58,397 bases of DNA from Bacteroidota bacterium (GCA_030706465.1 JAUZOM010000002.1:1-58397), one strand, 5' to 3'. Shown: positions 17,537 to 26,226, counted from the stretch's first letter. The notes: a model not told the origin generated them from the letters alone. Made by a program: numbers and translations.

Positions 17537-18658
17537 TTACGCGCTTGCTTTTCCGGCAGCCAACTGTCTCTTTATTTTCGCAAGTGTATTTTTCTGAGCT
17601 TTATCAAAATGAGTTTTCAAATCGTCAATAACTTCTTTTACAGAGAATATCCGGGGTGCCAAATAGGCATTGCTGCCGGCAAATGCATACCCTTTATCCA
17701 GATTGCCTTTGTAAGCATTGTATAAGGCCAGGATTATGCAATAGGGCACTTTTTTATAATCGCAAGTACGTAAACAATCGTAAGCGCATATTTTAGGACG
17801 TGTCAGCCCTTGCTTTACTTTATCCAGAAAAGCATTATTCAGTGCACGTCCGGGCATTCCAACCGGGCTTTGAATAATTTCAACATCGTTGACTTTCGCA
17901 TTCACATAGGATTGTTTAAACCGGTCATCAGCATCACATTCGTACGTTGTAACGAACCGGCTGGCGATTTGAACTCCTTTTGCACCCAACTGCATGAATT
18001 TATACATATCTTCGCCTGTATATATTCCTCCGGCTGCCACTACAGGTATTTCCTGATTATATTTCTCTTCGAATAATGAAACTTGCTGAATCACTTCGGG
18101 AAGTATTTTCTCAAGGGAAAAATTAGGATCGGCTATTTGGTCATTCTTAAAACCTAGATGCCCACCGGCCTTTGGACCTTCGACAACCACTAAATCGGGG
18201 AGGTAATCATAAAGAGTTTTCCATTTTTCGCATATAATCTTTGCTGCCCTGGCAGAAGAAACAATCGGCACTAGCTTTGTAGTACATCCTTCCGTTCTGA
18301 ATTTAGGTAAGTCCAGAGGTAGCCCTGCACCGGCAAAAATCACATCAGCTTTCTCTGCAATGGCCGTTTTCACCATTTCACTGAAATTGGTTAAAGCCAT
18401 CATAATATTGACTCCAATAATACCTGAAGATTTTTCTTTGGCTTTTCTAATTTCTTCTTTTAAACCGCAAATACAAGCCTCCATATAATCTTTAGCCGTA
18501 TTACGATAAATCAATCCGAGTCCCGCACAAGAAATAACGCCTACACCCCCCTCATTTGCAACAGCAGACGCTAAACCAGATAAAGAAATTCCAACACCCA
18601 TTCCACCCTGAATAATAGGTAGTCTTGCCGTCAAATTTCCGATTTTTAAATTATTCAT
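17537..18658 (-). CDS. nitronate monooxygenase / FabK-like flavoprotein
   Basis: A 373-residue FMN-dependent TIM-barrel protein of the 2-nitropropane dioxygenase family. Visible segments are the N-terminal PIIQGGMGVGISLSGLA, VVVEGPKAGGHLGF (the catalytic-region GGHLG) and the FMN phosphate site AAGGIYTGEDMYKFMQLGAKGVQIASRF. The longer reading from 18706 is unlikely because the -7 element at 18684-18691 lies inside it; I start at MNNLKIG. Members oxidise alkyl nitronates or act as enoyl-ACP reductases (FabK), and the motifs do not settle which. A C-terminal cysteine-containing stretch (CAYDCLRTCDYKKVPYC) is notable and suggests an extra metal or redox element. Confidence 0.8.
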   Translation of the reverse strand: MNNLKIGNLTARLPIIQGGMGVGISLSGLASAVANEGGVGVISCAGLGLIYRNTAKDYMEACICGLKEEIRKAKEKSSGIIGVNIMMALTNFSEMVKTAIAEKADVIFAGAGLPLDLPKFRTEGCTTKLVPIVSSARAAKIICEKWKTLYDYLPDLVVVEGPKAGGHLGFKNDQIADPNFSLEKILPEVIQQVSLFEEKYNQEIPVVAAGGIYTGEDMYKFMQLGAKGVQIASRFVTTYECDADDRFKQSYVNAKVNDVEIIQSPVGMPGRALNNAFLDKVKQGLTRPKICAYDCLRTCDYKKVPYCIILALYNAYKGNLDKGYAFAGSNAYLAPRIFSVKEVIDDLKTHFDKAQKNTLAKIKRQLAAGKASA

Positions 18659-18683
18659 ATTGCACATTTTGATATTAATTGTG

Positions 18684-18691
18684 CAAAGATA
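18684..18691 (-). promoter_or_regulatory. -7 element for the nitronate-monooxygenase-like gene
   Basis: The minus strand reads TATCTTTG, a match to TAnnTTTG, 26 bp before the ATG at 18658. The -33 TTTG is poor. The position favours the start at 18658 over 18706. Confidence 0.45.
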
Positions 18692-18851
18692 CATCATATT
18701 AAGCATACAATAGGAATAGTTTAAAATATCAAACCTATATTTAACAGTATCTATCTAATTATTGTTCTATTTTTGAGTAATTTATGAAAGATCGGAACAC
18801 GTCTCGCAAAAAGAAATCAAGTCCGGCTCCCGATTATAAAAATTAATGGGA

Positions 18852-18883
18852 TTCGGAATTTAGCCCAAAACATCGTATCTTTG
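18852..18883 (+). promoter_or_regulatory. promoter of the exonuclease gene
   Basis: TTCG (18852-18855), 20 bp, then TATCTTTG (18876-18883): one mismatch to the TTTG-N20-TAnnTTTG pattern. The ATG at 18900 follows 16 bp later, giving a very short leader. Confidence 0.5.
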
Positions 18884-18899
18884 AAACTATTAATCGAAA

Positions 18900-19463
18900 A
18901 TGGTTCTAAAAAATATGACTTTTACTGCAATTGATTTTGAAACGGCCCATGCAAATTTTCCCTGTGAAATAGGCCTGACACGCGTCGAAGATGGCGAAAT
19001 TTGCGAATCCAAATCCTGGCTGATTAAACCCGCTTGTTTTCCCTATATGAACCCGTGGAACCAGCGGGTACACGGCATTTCATCAAGCGATGTATCAACA
19101 GCACAAACATTCGAGGAATTATGGGGAGAACTGAAGCCCTGGATGGAAGATCGTATCTTGGTTGCTCACAATGCGGCATTCGACATGCGGGTATTACGTG
19201 CAACCTTAGCCTGTTATGACCTGGCAATCCCAAGGGTTGAATATTTCTGCAGTGTGATCGTTTCAAGAAAAGCATGGAAAGAACTGCCACGTCACACCCT
19301 GGATGCCGTTAGCAATTACCATCATATCCAATTTAATCACCACCGGGCCGGAGATGATGCGGAAGCCTGCGCCAAGATTGCTCTTAAGGCCTTTGAAACG
19401 GTAGCAGCATGCAGTGTCGAGGATGGACTGAAAAAGTTTGGTATGCAGCTAAAAAAACTATAA
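18900..19463 (+). CDS. 3'-5' exonuclease, DEDDh (DnaQ/RNase T) family
   Basis: A 187-residue single-domain exonuclease. Exo I is FTAIDFETAH (D12 and E14), Exo II is LVAHNAAFDMRVL and Exo III is HHRAGDDAEACAKIA with the DEDDh histidine and final aspartate. The HGISSSDV segment is also typical of DnaQ-like proofreading domains. There is no BRCT or GIY-YIG addition, so the role may be proofreading, repair or RNA trimming. A second in-frame ATG five codons downstream is possible. The stop codon is almost immediately followed by a copy of the dispersed repeat. Confidence 0.85.
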   Translation: MVLKNMTFTAIDFETAHANFPCEIGLTRVEDGEICESKSWLIKPACFPYMNPWNQRVHGISSSDVSTAQTFEELWGELKPWMEDRILVAHNAAFDMRVLRATLACYDLAIPRVEYFCSVIVSRKAWKELPRHTLDAVSNYHHIQFNHHRAGDDAEACAKIALKAFETVAACSVEDGLKKFGMQLKKL

Positions 19464-19470
19464 CTTCCAC

Positions 19471-19827
19471 AGAGAGTCTTCTTAGTCTGGACGTAGTCTT
19501 ATTTCAGTTTAGGTATAGAGGGGGTTCAGTTAGGGTTCAGTTAGGGTTCAGTTAGGGTTCGGATAGGGTTCGGATAGGGTTTGGATAGGGTTTGGATAGG
19601 TAGACCTAATTGAACCCCCTCGAAACCCTTTCTATACTCCCGTTGAACTGTCTCTATACCTAACATGAGCTCCGGCTGAAGTAAGACTGAACTAAGAGGA
19701 TACACCCCAGAGAGTAAGGATCGACTTCAACACCCTCCAACTTCGTCAGATGGCCGGGTTCCGGATCAATCATCGACAGAGATTTCCCGGGTGTATAAAA
19801 CAGAACTGGCAGCTATTCCACCTACTT
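19471..19827 (-). repeat. dispersed hairpin repeat, copy A (inverted, short form)
   Basis: About 357 bp of non-coding sequence that aligns, as reverse complement, with copies at 37057-37795 and 51336-52010. Shared blocks on the minus strand include GTAGGTGGAATAGCTG, ATTGATCCGGAACCCGGCCATC, GTTGAAGTCGATCCTTA, CTTCAGCCGGAGCTCATG, AGGTATAGAG and GAAATAAGACT. It lacks the roughly 50-bp block after CCTTA that the other two copies have (CCGGATTCCAAC to GGGGAGT), and the outer flanks. It starts only eight bases after the exonuclease stop. It has the same inverted tandem 11-mer core, with seven units on the long arm. Confidence 0.85.
19522..19598 (+). repeat. seven tandem 11-bp units in copy A
   Basis: Three GGGTTCAGTTA units, two GGGTTCGGATA and two GGGTTTGGATA follow each other without interruption. 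GGTAGACC (19599-19606) is the near-palindromic centre, and TAATTGAACCC then starts the short opposite arm of about two degenerate units. Confidence 0.95.
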
Positions 19828-19852
19828 AGTTTGGCCGAACCGGATTTATTAT

Positions 19853-19889
19853 AAAAAAACCTCTCCGGGCTTCACAGTCCAAAGAGGTT
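19853..19889 (-). terminator. terminator after tpx
   Basis: AACCTCT (19858-19864) pairs with AGAGGTT (19883-19889). On the minus strand the stem is followed by TTTTT. It lies about 70 bp downstream of the tpx stop codon. Confidence 0.6.
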
Positions 19890-19957
19890 ACCGAGTTACA
19901 TAAAAATTTATTTACTCACACTTATAAGCGCTTGCCCAAAGAGCAAGGCACCTATAG

Positions 19958-20449
19958 TCAAAATACAGTTATCTCATAATTTGGTTCATTCGTAATTTCA
20001 GCTACTTGTTCCGTATAAAGCACCTTCCCGTTTTCATCCAAAGCAACAACAGCCCGGGACATTAATCCCTTTAACGGGCCATCGGTTAACAGAACACCGT
20101 AATCGTTTGCAAAAGTATGGTAGCGAAAATCGGAAGCTGTGATGACATTGTCCAACCCCTCGGCTCCACAAAAACGGCTTTGTGCAAAGGGTAAATCTTT
20201 AGAGACACAAATGACCACTACATTTTCTTTTTCGGATACCCATTTATTGAACTTTCGGACAGACGTGGCACACGTTCCTGTGTCCAGGCTTGGAAAGATA
20301 TTCAGCAAAACACGCTTCCCTTTATAATCGCTTAAATGAAATTCCTGAAGACCAGCATTTACTAACGTAAAATCGGGTGCCAAAGACCCAATTTCGGGCA
20401 GTTTTCCGATTGTATGCACGTCATTCCCTTTAAATTTTACTGTTGCCAT
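19958..20449 (-). CDS. tpx: thiol peroxidase (atypical 2-Cys peroxiredoxin)
   Basis: A 163-residue protein co-linear with E. coli Tpx. The peroxidatic cysteine is C60 in [17 protein letters not shown], and the resolving cysteine is C94 in SRFCGAEGL; the [10 protein letters not shown] block is at 21-30. It reduces hydrogen and alkyl peroxides using thioredoxin. It is divergent from the lipoprotein gene at 20557, with 107 bp between them that contain a perfect CCGCATGCGG palindrome (20504-20513). Confidence 0.95.
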   Translation of the reverse strand: MATVKFKGNDVHTIGKLPEIGSLAPDFTLVNAGLQEFHLSDYKGKRVLLNIFPSLDTGTCATSVRKFNKWVSEKENVVVICVSKDLPFAQSRFCGAEGLDNVITASDFRYHTFANDYGVLLTDGPLKGLMSRAVVALDENGKVLYTEQVAEITNEPNYEITVF

Positions 20450-20503
20450 AAACGTTTTTTATTATTTTGTTTAAAAAAATATATGTTAATACGACAATAA
20501 CAC

Positions 20504-20530
20504 CCGCATGCGGTTTTTTGTTTATATTTG
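20504..20530 (+). promoter_or_regulatory. palindrome and -7 element before the metzincin-like lipoprotein gene
   Basis: CCGCATGCGG (20504-20513) is a perfect 10-bp palindrome directly upstream of TATATTTG (20523-20530), a TAnnTTTG match 26 bp before the ATG at 20557. The palindrome could be an operator shared with divergent tpx. No good -33 element was found. Confidence 0.35.
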
Positions 20531-20556
20531 CGTGTATTTATTTAAAATATTATTGA

Positions 20557-21753
20557 ATGGGGAGTACCAACTATTATCTAATTTTCTTTTATAGTATATT
20601 CTTCTTTTTAACATCGTGTAAAGATTCCAAAGAGTATCGAATTGACAGTTCATTTACTGATTATTTACAACGCTTTGAAAATGAAGGTTCGGCACGTGGC
20701 CGTACCTTTAACCCACAAGCTAACGGGTTGATTATCGAGTTTGGAAATCTAAGCAATGGAGATGCCGGTTTAACCCATTATGAGACTCCGATTCGGATAC
20801 AGATAGACAAGACATATTGGGACGCTATTTCGAAAACAAAAGGGGCAGATTGGATGAAAGAAGATTTGATTTTTCATGAACTCGGCCATGGATTATTGGG
20901 GCGTAAGCACTTAAATGCCACGCTTGAAAACGGAGACTGGAAATCAATCATGTGTGGAGGTACCAAGGTGGATAACCGTTCCTGGAACATCAATTACCGA
21001 GGTATAAGGCGCAGCTATTACCTGGATGAATTATTCGACGAAAGTACGCCTTCCCCCGGGTTTGCAAGTATGCAATTACCGGTTGATACAACAGGCTATG
21101 CAGAAAAACTCTTTTTATCGTTTGACACAGAAGCAAAGGTAAATGCCGGCTGGCCTATTACCGAAGATGCCAAACATAAAACCAGTATTGACAATGGACG
21201 ATTGTGCTTCCAATCGAAGATTGACTCTGTATTTATGGTACTTGCCAGTACATCACTCGATGTACTGAGCAATTTTTCATACCAGTTAACCCTGCAATAC
21301 CCTTCAGGCAACTCAACTGATCAATACGGTATTATTTTCGGTTCGGTCCCCTCGGGCAGTGATGTCGGCACCGACCCGGTAGAGTATTTTACTGTGAACA
21401 ACAATCAAAAGATGTACATGGGAAACCGCACCTGGTATAGTTTCTTTACTGAATTAACGATTCCTGCAATTGTGGCAGGTAGTAAAAACACCCTTAAAGT
21501 TGTGAAAATCGGCACTATGCTATACTATTTTATCAACGGCATCTACTGTTATTGTTCTGAGATAGAAGTAACAAGTTCGGGAAGTCAGTTCGGATTTCTG
21601 GTACCACCAAAAGGAACCGTGTGGGTAGATAATTTACAGATTTCAGTAAAAGGCAGCAGCCCTGCAATTTTCAGAATGCAACAAACTAAACAACTTGAAT
21701 TCAGCATACAAACGACTGACCAATTCAAACATAACCAGGTAAAGAACCAATAA
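20557..21753 (+). CDS. lipoprotein with metzincin-like zinc site and C-terminal lectin-like domain
   Basis: A 398-residue protein with a lipoprotein signal (FFLTS-C21). A zinc-protease-type motif H107-E-L-G-H111-GLLGRK-H118 is followed by SIMCGG (130-135), which resembles the Met-turn of metzincins. The third histidine is one residue further away than in the classical HExxHxxGxxH. About residues 165-370 form a beta-rich region with LFLSFDTEAKVNAGWPI, YQLTLQYPSG and GTVWVDNLQISVKG that resembles a concanavalin/LamG-type jelly roll. I infer a surface-anchored peptidase acting on proteins or glycoproteins. The family is not one I recognise, and activity is unproven. Confidence 0.6.
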   Translation: MGSTNYYLIFFYSIFFFLTSCKDSKEYRIDSSFTDYLQRFENEGSARGRTFNPQANGLIIEFGNLSNGDAGLTHYETPIRIQIDKTYWDAISKTKGADWMKEDLIFHELGHGLLGRKHLNATLENGDWKSIMCGGTKVDNRSWNINYRGIRRSYYLDELFDESTPSPGFASMQLPVDTTGYAEKLFLSFDTEAKVNAGWPITEDAKHKTSIDNGRLCFQSKIDSVFMVLASTSLDVLSNFSYQLTLQYPSGNSTDQYGIIFGSVPSGSDVGTDPVEYFTVNNNQKMYMGNRTWYSFFTELTIPAIVAGSKNTLKVVKIGTMLYYFINGIYCYCSEIEVTSSGSQFGFLVPPKGTVWVDNLQISVKGSSPAIFRMQQTKQLEFSIQTTDQFKHNQVKNQ

Positions 21754-21783
21754 ACAAACCGATTAACTATAAATTTAAAAAAC

Positions 21784-23466
21784 ATGTATAAATTTGTTAT
21801 ATATCAGACACTTCCACGTCTTTTTGGCAATTATAATTCAACCAACGTACATAATGGAAGCATTGAAGAAAACGGCTGTGGAAAGTTTAATCATTTTACG
21901 GCCAAAGCCCTCTCCGAAATAAAATCACTCGGTATAACCCATATCTGGTACACCGGTGTTATCGAACACGCCACCCAGACTGATTATACTACCTTCCGGA
22001 TTGAGAAAGATCATCCGGCTGTTGTAAAGGGTAAAGCTGGCTCTGCCTATGCTATCAAAGACTATTACGACGTTGACCCGGATCTTGCCGATCATGTTGA
22101 GGACCGGATGAAAGAATTTGAAGATCTGATAAAACGGACACACGAAGCCGGAATGAAAGTTATTATTGATTTTGTTCCAAATCATGTGGCCAGGCAATAT
22201 CACTCCGATGCCAAACCGGCAAATGTGGTTGATTTAGGAGAAAACGATCATTCCAATTGGGCATTCTCACCATTAAATAACTTTTACTACTTGCCAAACC
22301 AGGCTTTTAGCCCTCAGTTCGACATACAGGGATATAAAGAATTTCCTGCCAAAGTAACCGGGAATGACCAATTTACGGCTTATCCCACCAAAAATGACTG
22401 GTACGAAACTGTCAAATTGAATTACGGCGTTAACTACGTGGAAGGTCATCAAAAACAATTTGATCCGATTCCGGATACCTGGTTCAAAATGCGGGATATA
22501 CTCCTTTTTTGGGCCTCAAAGCAGATAGATGGCTTCAGGTGCGATATGGCCGAAATGGTTCCGGTCGAATTCTGGGGATGGGCTATATCCCAGGTAAAGG
22601 CCCAGTACCCGGCTATTATCTTTATTGCTGAAGTTTATCATCCTGCAGAATACCGTAATTACATATGTAACGGGAAATTTGATTATTTATATGATAAGGT
22701 GGGTATGTACGAAATGCTTCGCAATATAACAAGCCGGGACTATCCGGCCCGGGAAATTACGAATTCGTGGCAATCGTTAGGAGGCATTGAGAGCCAAATG
22801 CTGAATTTTATGGAGAACCATGACGAACAACGGATTGGTTCCGGTTTCTTCTGCGGAAACGGCCTGTATGCCCAGACGGCAATGATAGTTGCGGCAACTC
22901 TGACACAGGCTCCTGTTATGATCTATTTTGGCCAGGAGCTGGGGGAACAGGGGATGGACAGCGAAGGTTTCAGCGGCATTGACGGCCGGACCAGTATTTT
23001 TGATTATTGGGGAGTAAAATCGATCCAAGACTGGGCAAATGGCGGAAAATTTGATGGTAAAAATTTATCGCCCGAACAGAAAGAACTGCGTGGCTTCTAC
23101 CAAAAGCTATTGAATATAACCCTCACTGAAAAAGCGATCACTGATGGGCTCATGTACGACCTGGAATTTGCTAATTTTGACAATCCAAGATTCAACACAC
23201 ACAGGCAATATGCGTATTTCCGAAAATATAAAGATGAAATTTTGTTATTTGTGTTGAACTTCGACGATAAATATCTGGATACCGAAGTTCGTTTGCCCTA
23301 CGAAGTATTTCAATTTTTTAAATTAAAAGAAGGACAAAATTATAAGGTTACCAACTTATTGCAGGAAACGGATAAATTTCCATTGTTTACTCTGAGTTCC
23401 AACGAACCATTTAGGGCCTACATGCCTCCCTGGAAGGGATTGATTTTAAAACTAACTCGAATGTAA
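21784..23466 (+). CDS. cytoplasmic GH13 (alpha-amylase family) glycoside hydrolase
   Basis: A 560-residue GH13 protein without a signal peptide. Conserved region I is DFVPNH (129-134), region II is GFRCDMAEM with nucleophile D254, region III is IFIAEVYHP with acid/base E283 and region IV is FMENHDEQR with D347, so the catalytic triad is complete. A C-terminal beta domain follows, from about residue 455. The absence of a signal peptide suggests action on imported or stored alpha-glucan or a disaccharide. The insertion after HATQTDY with a KGKAGSAYAIKDYYDVDPDLADH block is typical of bacterial alpha-amylases. It starts 30 bp after the lipoprotein gene and is probably co-transcribed with it; why these two are linked is unclear. 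Confidence 0.88.
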   Translation: MYKFVIYQTLPRLFGNYNSTNVHNGSIEENGCGKFNHFTAKALSEIKSLGITHIWYTGVIEHATQTDYTTFRIEKDHPAVVKGKAGSAYAIKDYYDVDPDLADHVEDRMKEFEDLIKRTHEAGMKVIIDFVPNHVARQYHSDAKPANVVDLGENDHSNWAFSPLNNFYYLPNQAFSPQFDIQGYKEFPAKVTGNDQFTAYPTKNDWYETVKLNYGVNYVEGHQKQFDPIPDTWFKMRDILLFWASKQIDGFRCDMAEMVPVEFWGWAISQVKAQYPAIIFIAEVYHPAEYRNYICNGKFDYLYDKVGMYEMLRNITSRDYPAREITNSWQSLGGIESQMLNFMENHDEQRIGSGFFCGNGLYAQTAMIVAATLTQAPVMIYFGQELGEQGMDSEGFSGIDGRTSIFDYWGVKSIQDWANGGKFDGKNLSPEQKELRGFYQKLLNITLTEKAITDGLMYDLEFANFDNPRFNTHRQYAYFRKYKDEILLFVLNFDDKYLDTEVRLPYEVFQFFKLKEGQNYKVTNLLQETDKFPLFTLSSNEPFRAYMPPWKGLILKLTRM

Positions 23467-23560
23467 AAAATCATAAAACATCTTGAAAATCAGCTTAAAT
23501 TTTGAACGAATCCTGAAGCTTTAGCATTATATGGAGTAAAACCTATTTAAAGAAGACATT

Positions 23561-24037
23561 ATGAGATCACACTTTATTCAGGCGGCTTTTGGAGCTTTAT
23601 TTTTTATCGTATCGTGCTCTTCATTGAAAACGACACCTGAAACCATAGAAGAACTTACTCAAAAGATTCAAGCAAAAGATTATACGATTTCAGTCAGGTA
23701 TGCTAATCCTTTGAGAGGCAAGCAAATTTACCTGAGTAGCGAATATGATTTACGAATAAAGAATGATTCGGCTTTTGCTTATCTTCCTTATTTTGGAGTT
23801 GCCTATTCGGCACCTTATGGCGGTGGGGAAGGAGGAATTAAATTTGCGGAACCAATAATTGGATATTCAATGAAACCTAATAAGAAATCCGATGGGTGGG
23901 ATATTCATTTTAGAATAAATGCAAAAGAGTCCGATTACGAAATATCCATGAATATCTTCCAGAACGGCAGTACTATTTTCACTGTCAGTTCATTTAACCG
24001 GGATATAATAACATTTAGGGGTGAGGTTAAGAAATAG
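23561..24037 (+). CDS. DUF4251 lipoprotein
   Basis: A 158-residue protein with a lipoprotein signal (LFFIVSC at about residue 19). The body matches the DUF4251 pattern common in Bacteroidetes: SVRYANPLRGKQIYLSSEYDLRIKNDSAFAYLPYFGVAYSAPYGGGEGGIKF, then a YSMKPNKKSDGWDIHF block. The function is unknown; it is presumably anchored in the outer membrane facing the periplasm. It is 94 bp after the GH13 gene. Confidence 0.85.
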   Translation: MRSHFIQAAFGALFFIVSCSSLKTTPETIEELTQKIQAKDYTISVRYANPLRGKQIYLSSEYDLRIKNDSAFAYLPYFGVAYSAPYGGGEGGIKFAEPIIGYSMKPNKKSDGWDIHFRINAKESDYEISMNIFQNGSTIFTVSSFNRDIITFRGEVKK

Positions 24038-24431
24038 TTTCTATGACTCAACATCACTGATCAGAAAAATTTGTAATAAGCCTGCTTGCTATCCAACCTT
24101 CAATTAATTTCTTCCTTTAACTCCCGAATCAACTTACAGTTTAATGTAAAATACTGGCATATTGTATATAATATATACATAATAGCGATTATGATTTTAA
24201 TGTTTAACTTTTTCAGACTAATTGCTTTCATACTGAATAAACAGGAGGAAAAGCAGACAAAATAATTAAAGAAATAATTCCTTAATCTTTTTGTCAATTG
24301 AAAAAAAAAACCGATATTTACAGTCGTTTTCAGGAGATTTCTATCTGGTTTTATGTGCTTGAAAATGAATTTATTTTATGTTGTAGAACTTGACAGCCAA
24401 CAAGAATTTTAAAGAAAATATCAAATAGATT
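24038..24431. other. AT-rich intergenic stretch before the carboxyltransferase gene
   Basis: No convincing gene. It holds a GTATATAATATATAC near-palindrome (24165-24179) and a run of ten adenines near 24301. No clear promoter pair or riboswitch was recognised. Confidence 0.35.
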
Positions 24432-26189
24432 ATGAAAGAAATTAAATTCAGTCTTGTTTACCGCGATATGTGGCAAGCGTCTGGCAAATATGTGCCTCGT
24501 AAAGACCAATTAGCAAAAATTGCTCCCGTACTTATTGAAATGGGATGTTTTGCCCGTGTTGAAACCAATGGTGGAGCCTCAGAACAAGTAAACCTGTTGT
24601 ATGGCGAGAATCCGAACGATGCTGTTCGTACATTTACCAAACCATTTAATGATGCCGGTATTCAGACTCACATGCTGGACCGCGGATTGAACGGTTTACG
24701 TATGAACCCGGTTCCGGCTGATGTACGTGAATTGATGTATAAGGTAAAAAAAGCACAAGGCGTTGATATAACCCGTATTTTCTGCGGATTAAATGATGTC
24801 CGCAACATTATACCTTCCATTCATTATGCCAAGGCTGCAGGAATGATTGCCCAGGCTACCATGTGTATCACCTATTCTGAAATTCACACAGTAGAATACT
24901 ATGTGAATATGTCGGAGAAACTGATTGAAGCAGGAGCAGACGAAATCTGCCTGAAAGATATGGCCGGTATCGGCCGTCCTGAAATGTTGGGTAAAATAGT
25001 AAAAGCAATTAAGACGGCTCATCCTGATACAATTATTCAATATCACGGCCATTCTGGTCCCGGTTTCTCAGTTGCTTCCATGCTTGAAGTGGCTAAAGCC
25101 GGCGTAGATTATCTGGATGTTGCCATGGAACCGCTTTCGTGGGGAATGGTTCATCCGGATGTGATTACTATTCAAGCCATGCTAAAAGATGCCGGTTTTA
25201 AGGTTCCAGAAATTAATATGACCGCCTATATGGAAGCACGCCGCCTGACACAAAGTTTCATAGACGACTTCTTGGGATACTTTATTGACGAGCGCAACAA
25301 ATTCATGACCTCTTTACTTATCGGATGCGGACTTCCGGGTGGTATGATGGGTTCACTCATGGCTGACCTGAAAGGTGTTCATGCCGGTATTAACTCGTAC
25401 CTGAAAGGTGCAAACAAAAAAGAGCTCAGCACAGACGAATTGCTGGTTATGTTGTTCGACGAAGTAAAATATATCTGGCCTAAATTGGGTAATCCGCCAT
25501 TAGTAACCCCATTCAGCCAATATGTAAAGAATATCGCTTTGATGAACGTTATGTTCCTGGTTAAAGGTCAACCGAGATGGAGCATGATTGATAAAAACAG
25601 CTGGGATATGATTTTAGGTAAAGCTGGAAAATTACCAGGAAAACTTGATCCTGAAATCATTGCATTGGCCGAAAAAAACAAATACGTTTTCTTCGAGGGA
25701 AATCCACAGGACAATTATCCAAATGAATTGCCGAGATTTATTGAAGAAATGAAAGCAAATGCCTGGGATAGGGGCAAAGATGATGAAGAATTGTTCGAAT
25801 TCGCTATGCACGAAAAACAATATCGTGATTTCAAATCGGGAGAAGCTAAAAAACGCTTTGAAGGAGAACTTGAAGCTGCCATCAAAGCAAAATATGCAAC
25901 AAGCACTATTGAATTACCCGATTTACGCGCATTAAAATACCCGAATGCCGAACCAGTGGTTTCTAATGCAACCGGTCGAGTAATCTGGGAACTTGACTTT
26001 AACGAAGTTTCCGTAGAACCTGTTCATGGAAAAGAAGTGAAAGAATATGAAACTCTTTGCACCATTCAAACAAATTATGGATTGGAACATATCGGAAGTT
26101 TCTGCGACGGACGAATTGTAGGCGTCGAAAAGAAGCAGGGTGAAGTTGTACGCAAGGGCGAGGTATTAGCTTATATTGAAAAGAAGTAA
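24432..26189 (+). CDS. PycB/OadA-type carboxyltransferase with a biotinyl-like domain lacking the biotin lysine
   Basis: A 585-residue protein. Residues 1-300 form an HMGL-like TIM barrel as in pyruvate carboxylase and oxaloacetate decarboxylase alpha: YRDMWQAS (cf. LRDAHQSL), FARVETNGGAS, the carbamylated-lysine segment CLKDMAGIG, and the metal histidines in QYHGHSG. A PYC/OADA-type middle domain (LIGCGLPGGMMGSL) and a C-terminal barrel-sandwich domain follow. In the last 60 residues, where EAMKM should be, the sequence reads TIQTNYGLEHIGSF, so no biotinylatable lysine is present. The carboxyl group may therefore come from a separate carrier, perhaps the one at 10474-11022. Pyruvate/oxaloacetate is the likely substrate. 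Confidence 0.8.
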   Translation: MKEIKFSLVYRDMWQASGKYVPRKDQLAKIAPVLIEMGCFARVETNGGASEQVNLLYGENPNDAVRTFTKPFNDAGIQTHMLDRGLNGLRMNPVPADVRELMYKVKKAQGVDITRIFCGLNDVRNIIPSIHYAKAAGMIAQATMCITYSEIHTVEYYVNMSEKLIEAGADEICLKDMAGIGRPEMLGKIVKAIKTAHPDTIIQYHGHSGPGFSVASMLEVAKAGVDYLDVAMEPLSWGMVHPDVITIQAMLKDAGFKVPEINMTAYMEARRLTQSFIDDFLGYFIDERNKFMTSLLIGCGLPGGMMGSLMADLKGVHAGINSYLKGANKKELSTDELLVMLFDEVKYIWPKLGNPPLVTPFSQYVKNIALMNVMFLVKGQPRWSMIDKNSWDMILGKAGKLPGKLDPEIIALAEKNKYVFFEGNPQDNYPNELPRFIEEMKANAWDRGKDDEELFEFAMHEKQYRDFKSGEAKKRFEGELEAAIKAKYATSTIELPDLRALKYPNAEPVVSNATGRVIWELDFNEVSVEPVHGKEVKEYETLCTIQTNYGLEHIGSFCDGRIVGVEKKQGEVVRKGEVLAYIEKK

Positions 26190-26226
26190 AATTCACACAC
26201 ACTTCATAAGCTTTTAAAACTATTTA

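Noticed and set aside
19522-19598. Telomere-like TTAGGG repeats or plasmid iterons
   Set aside because: The true unit is 11 bp (GGGTTCRGWTA). The arrays are dispersed in three places among housekeeping genes, with no rep gene or chromosome end.
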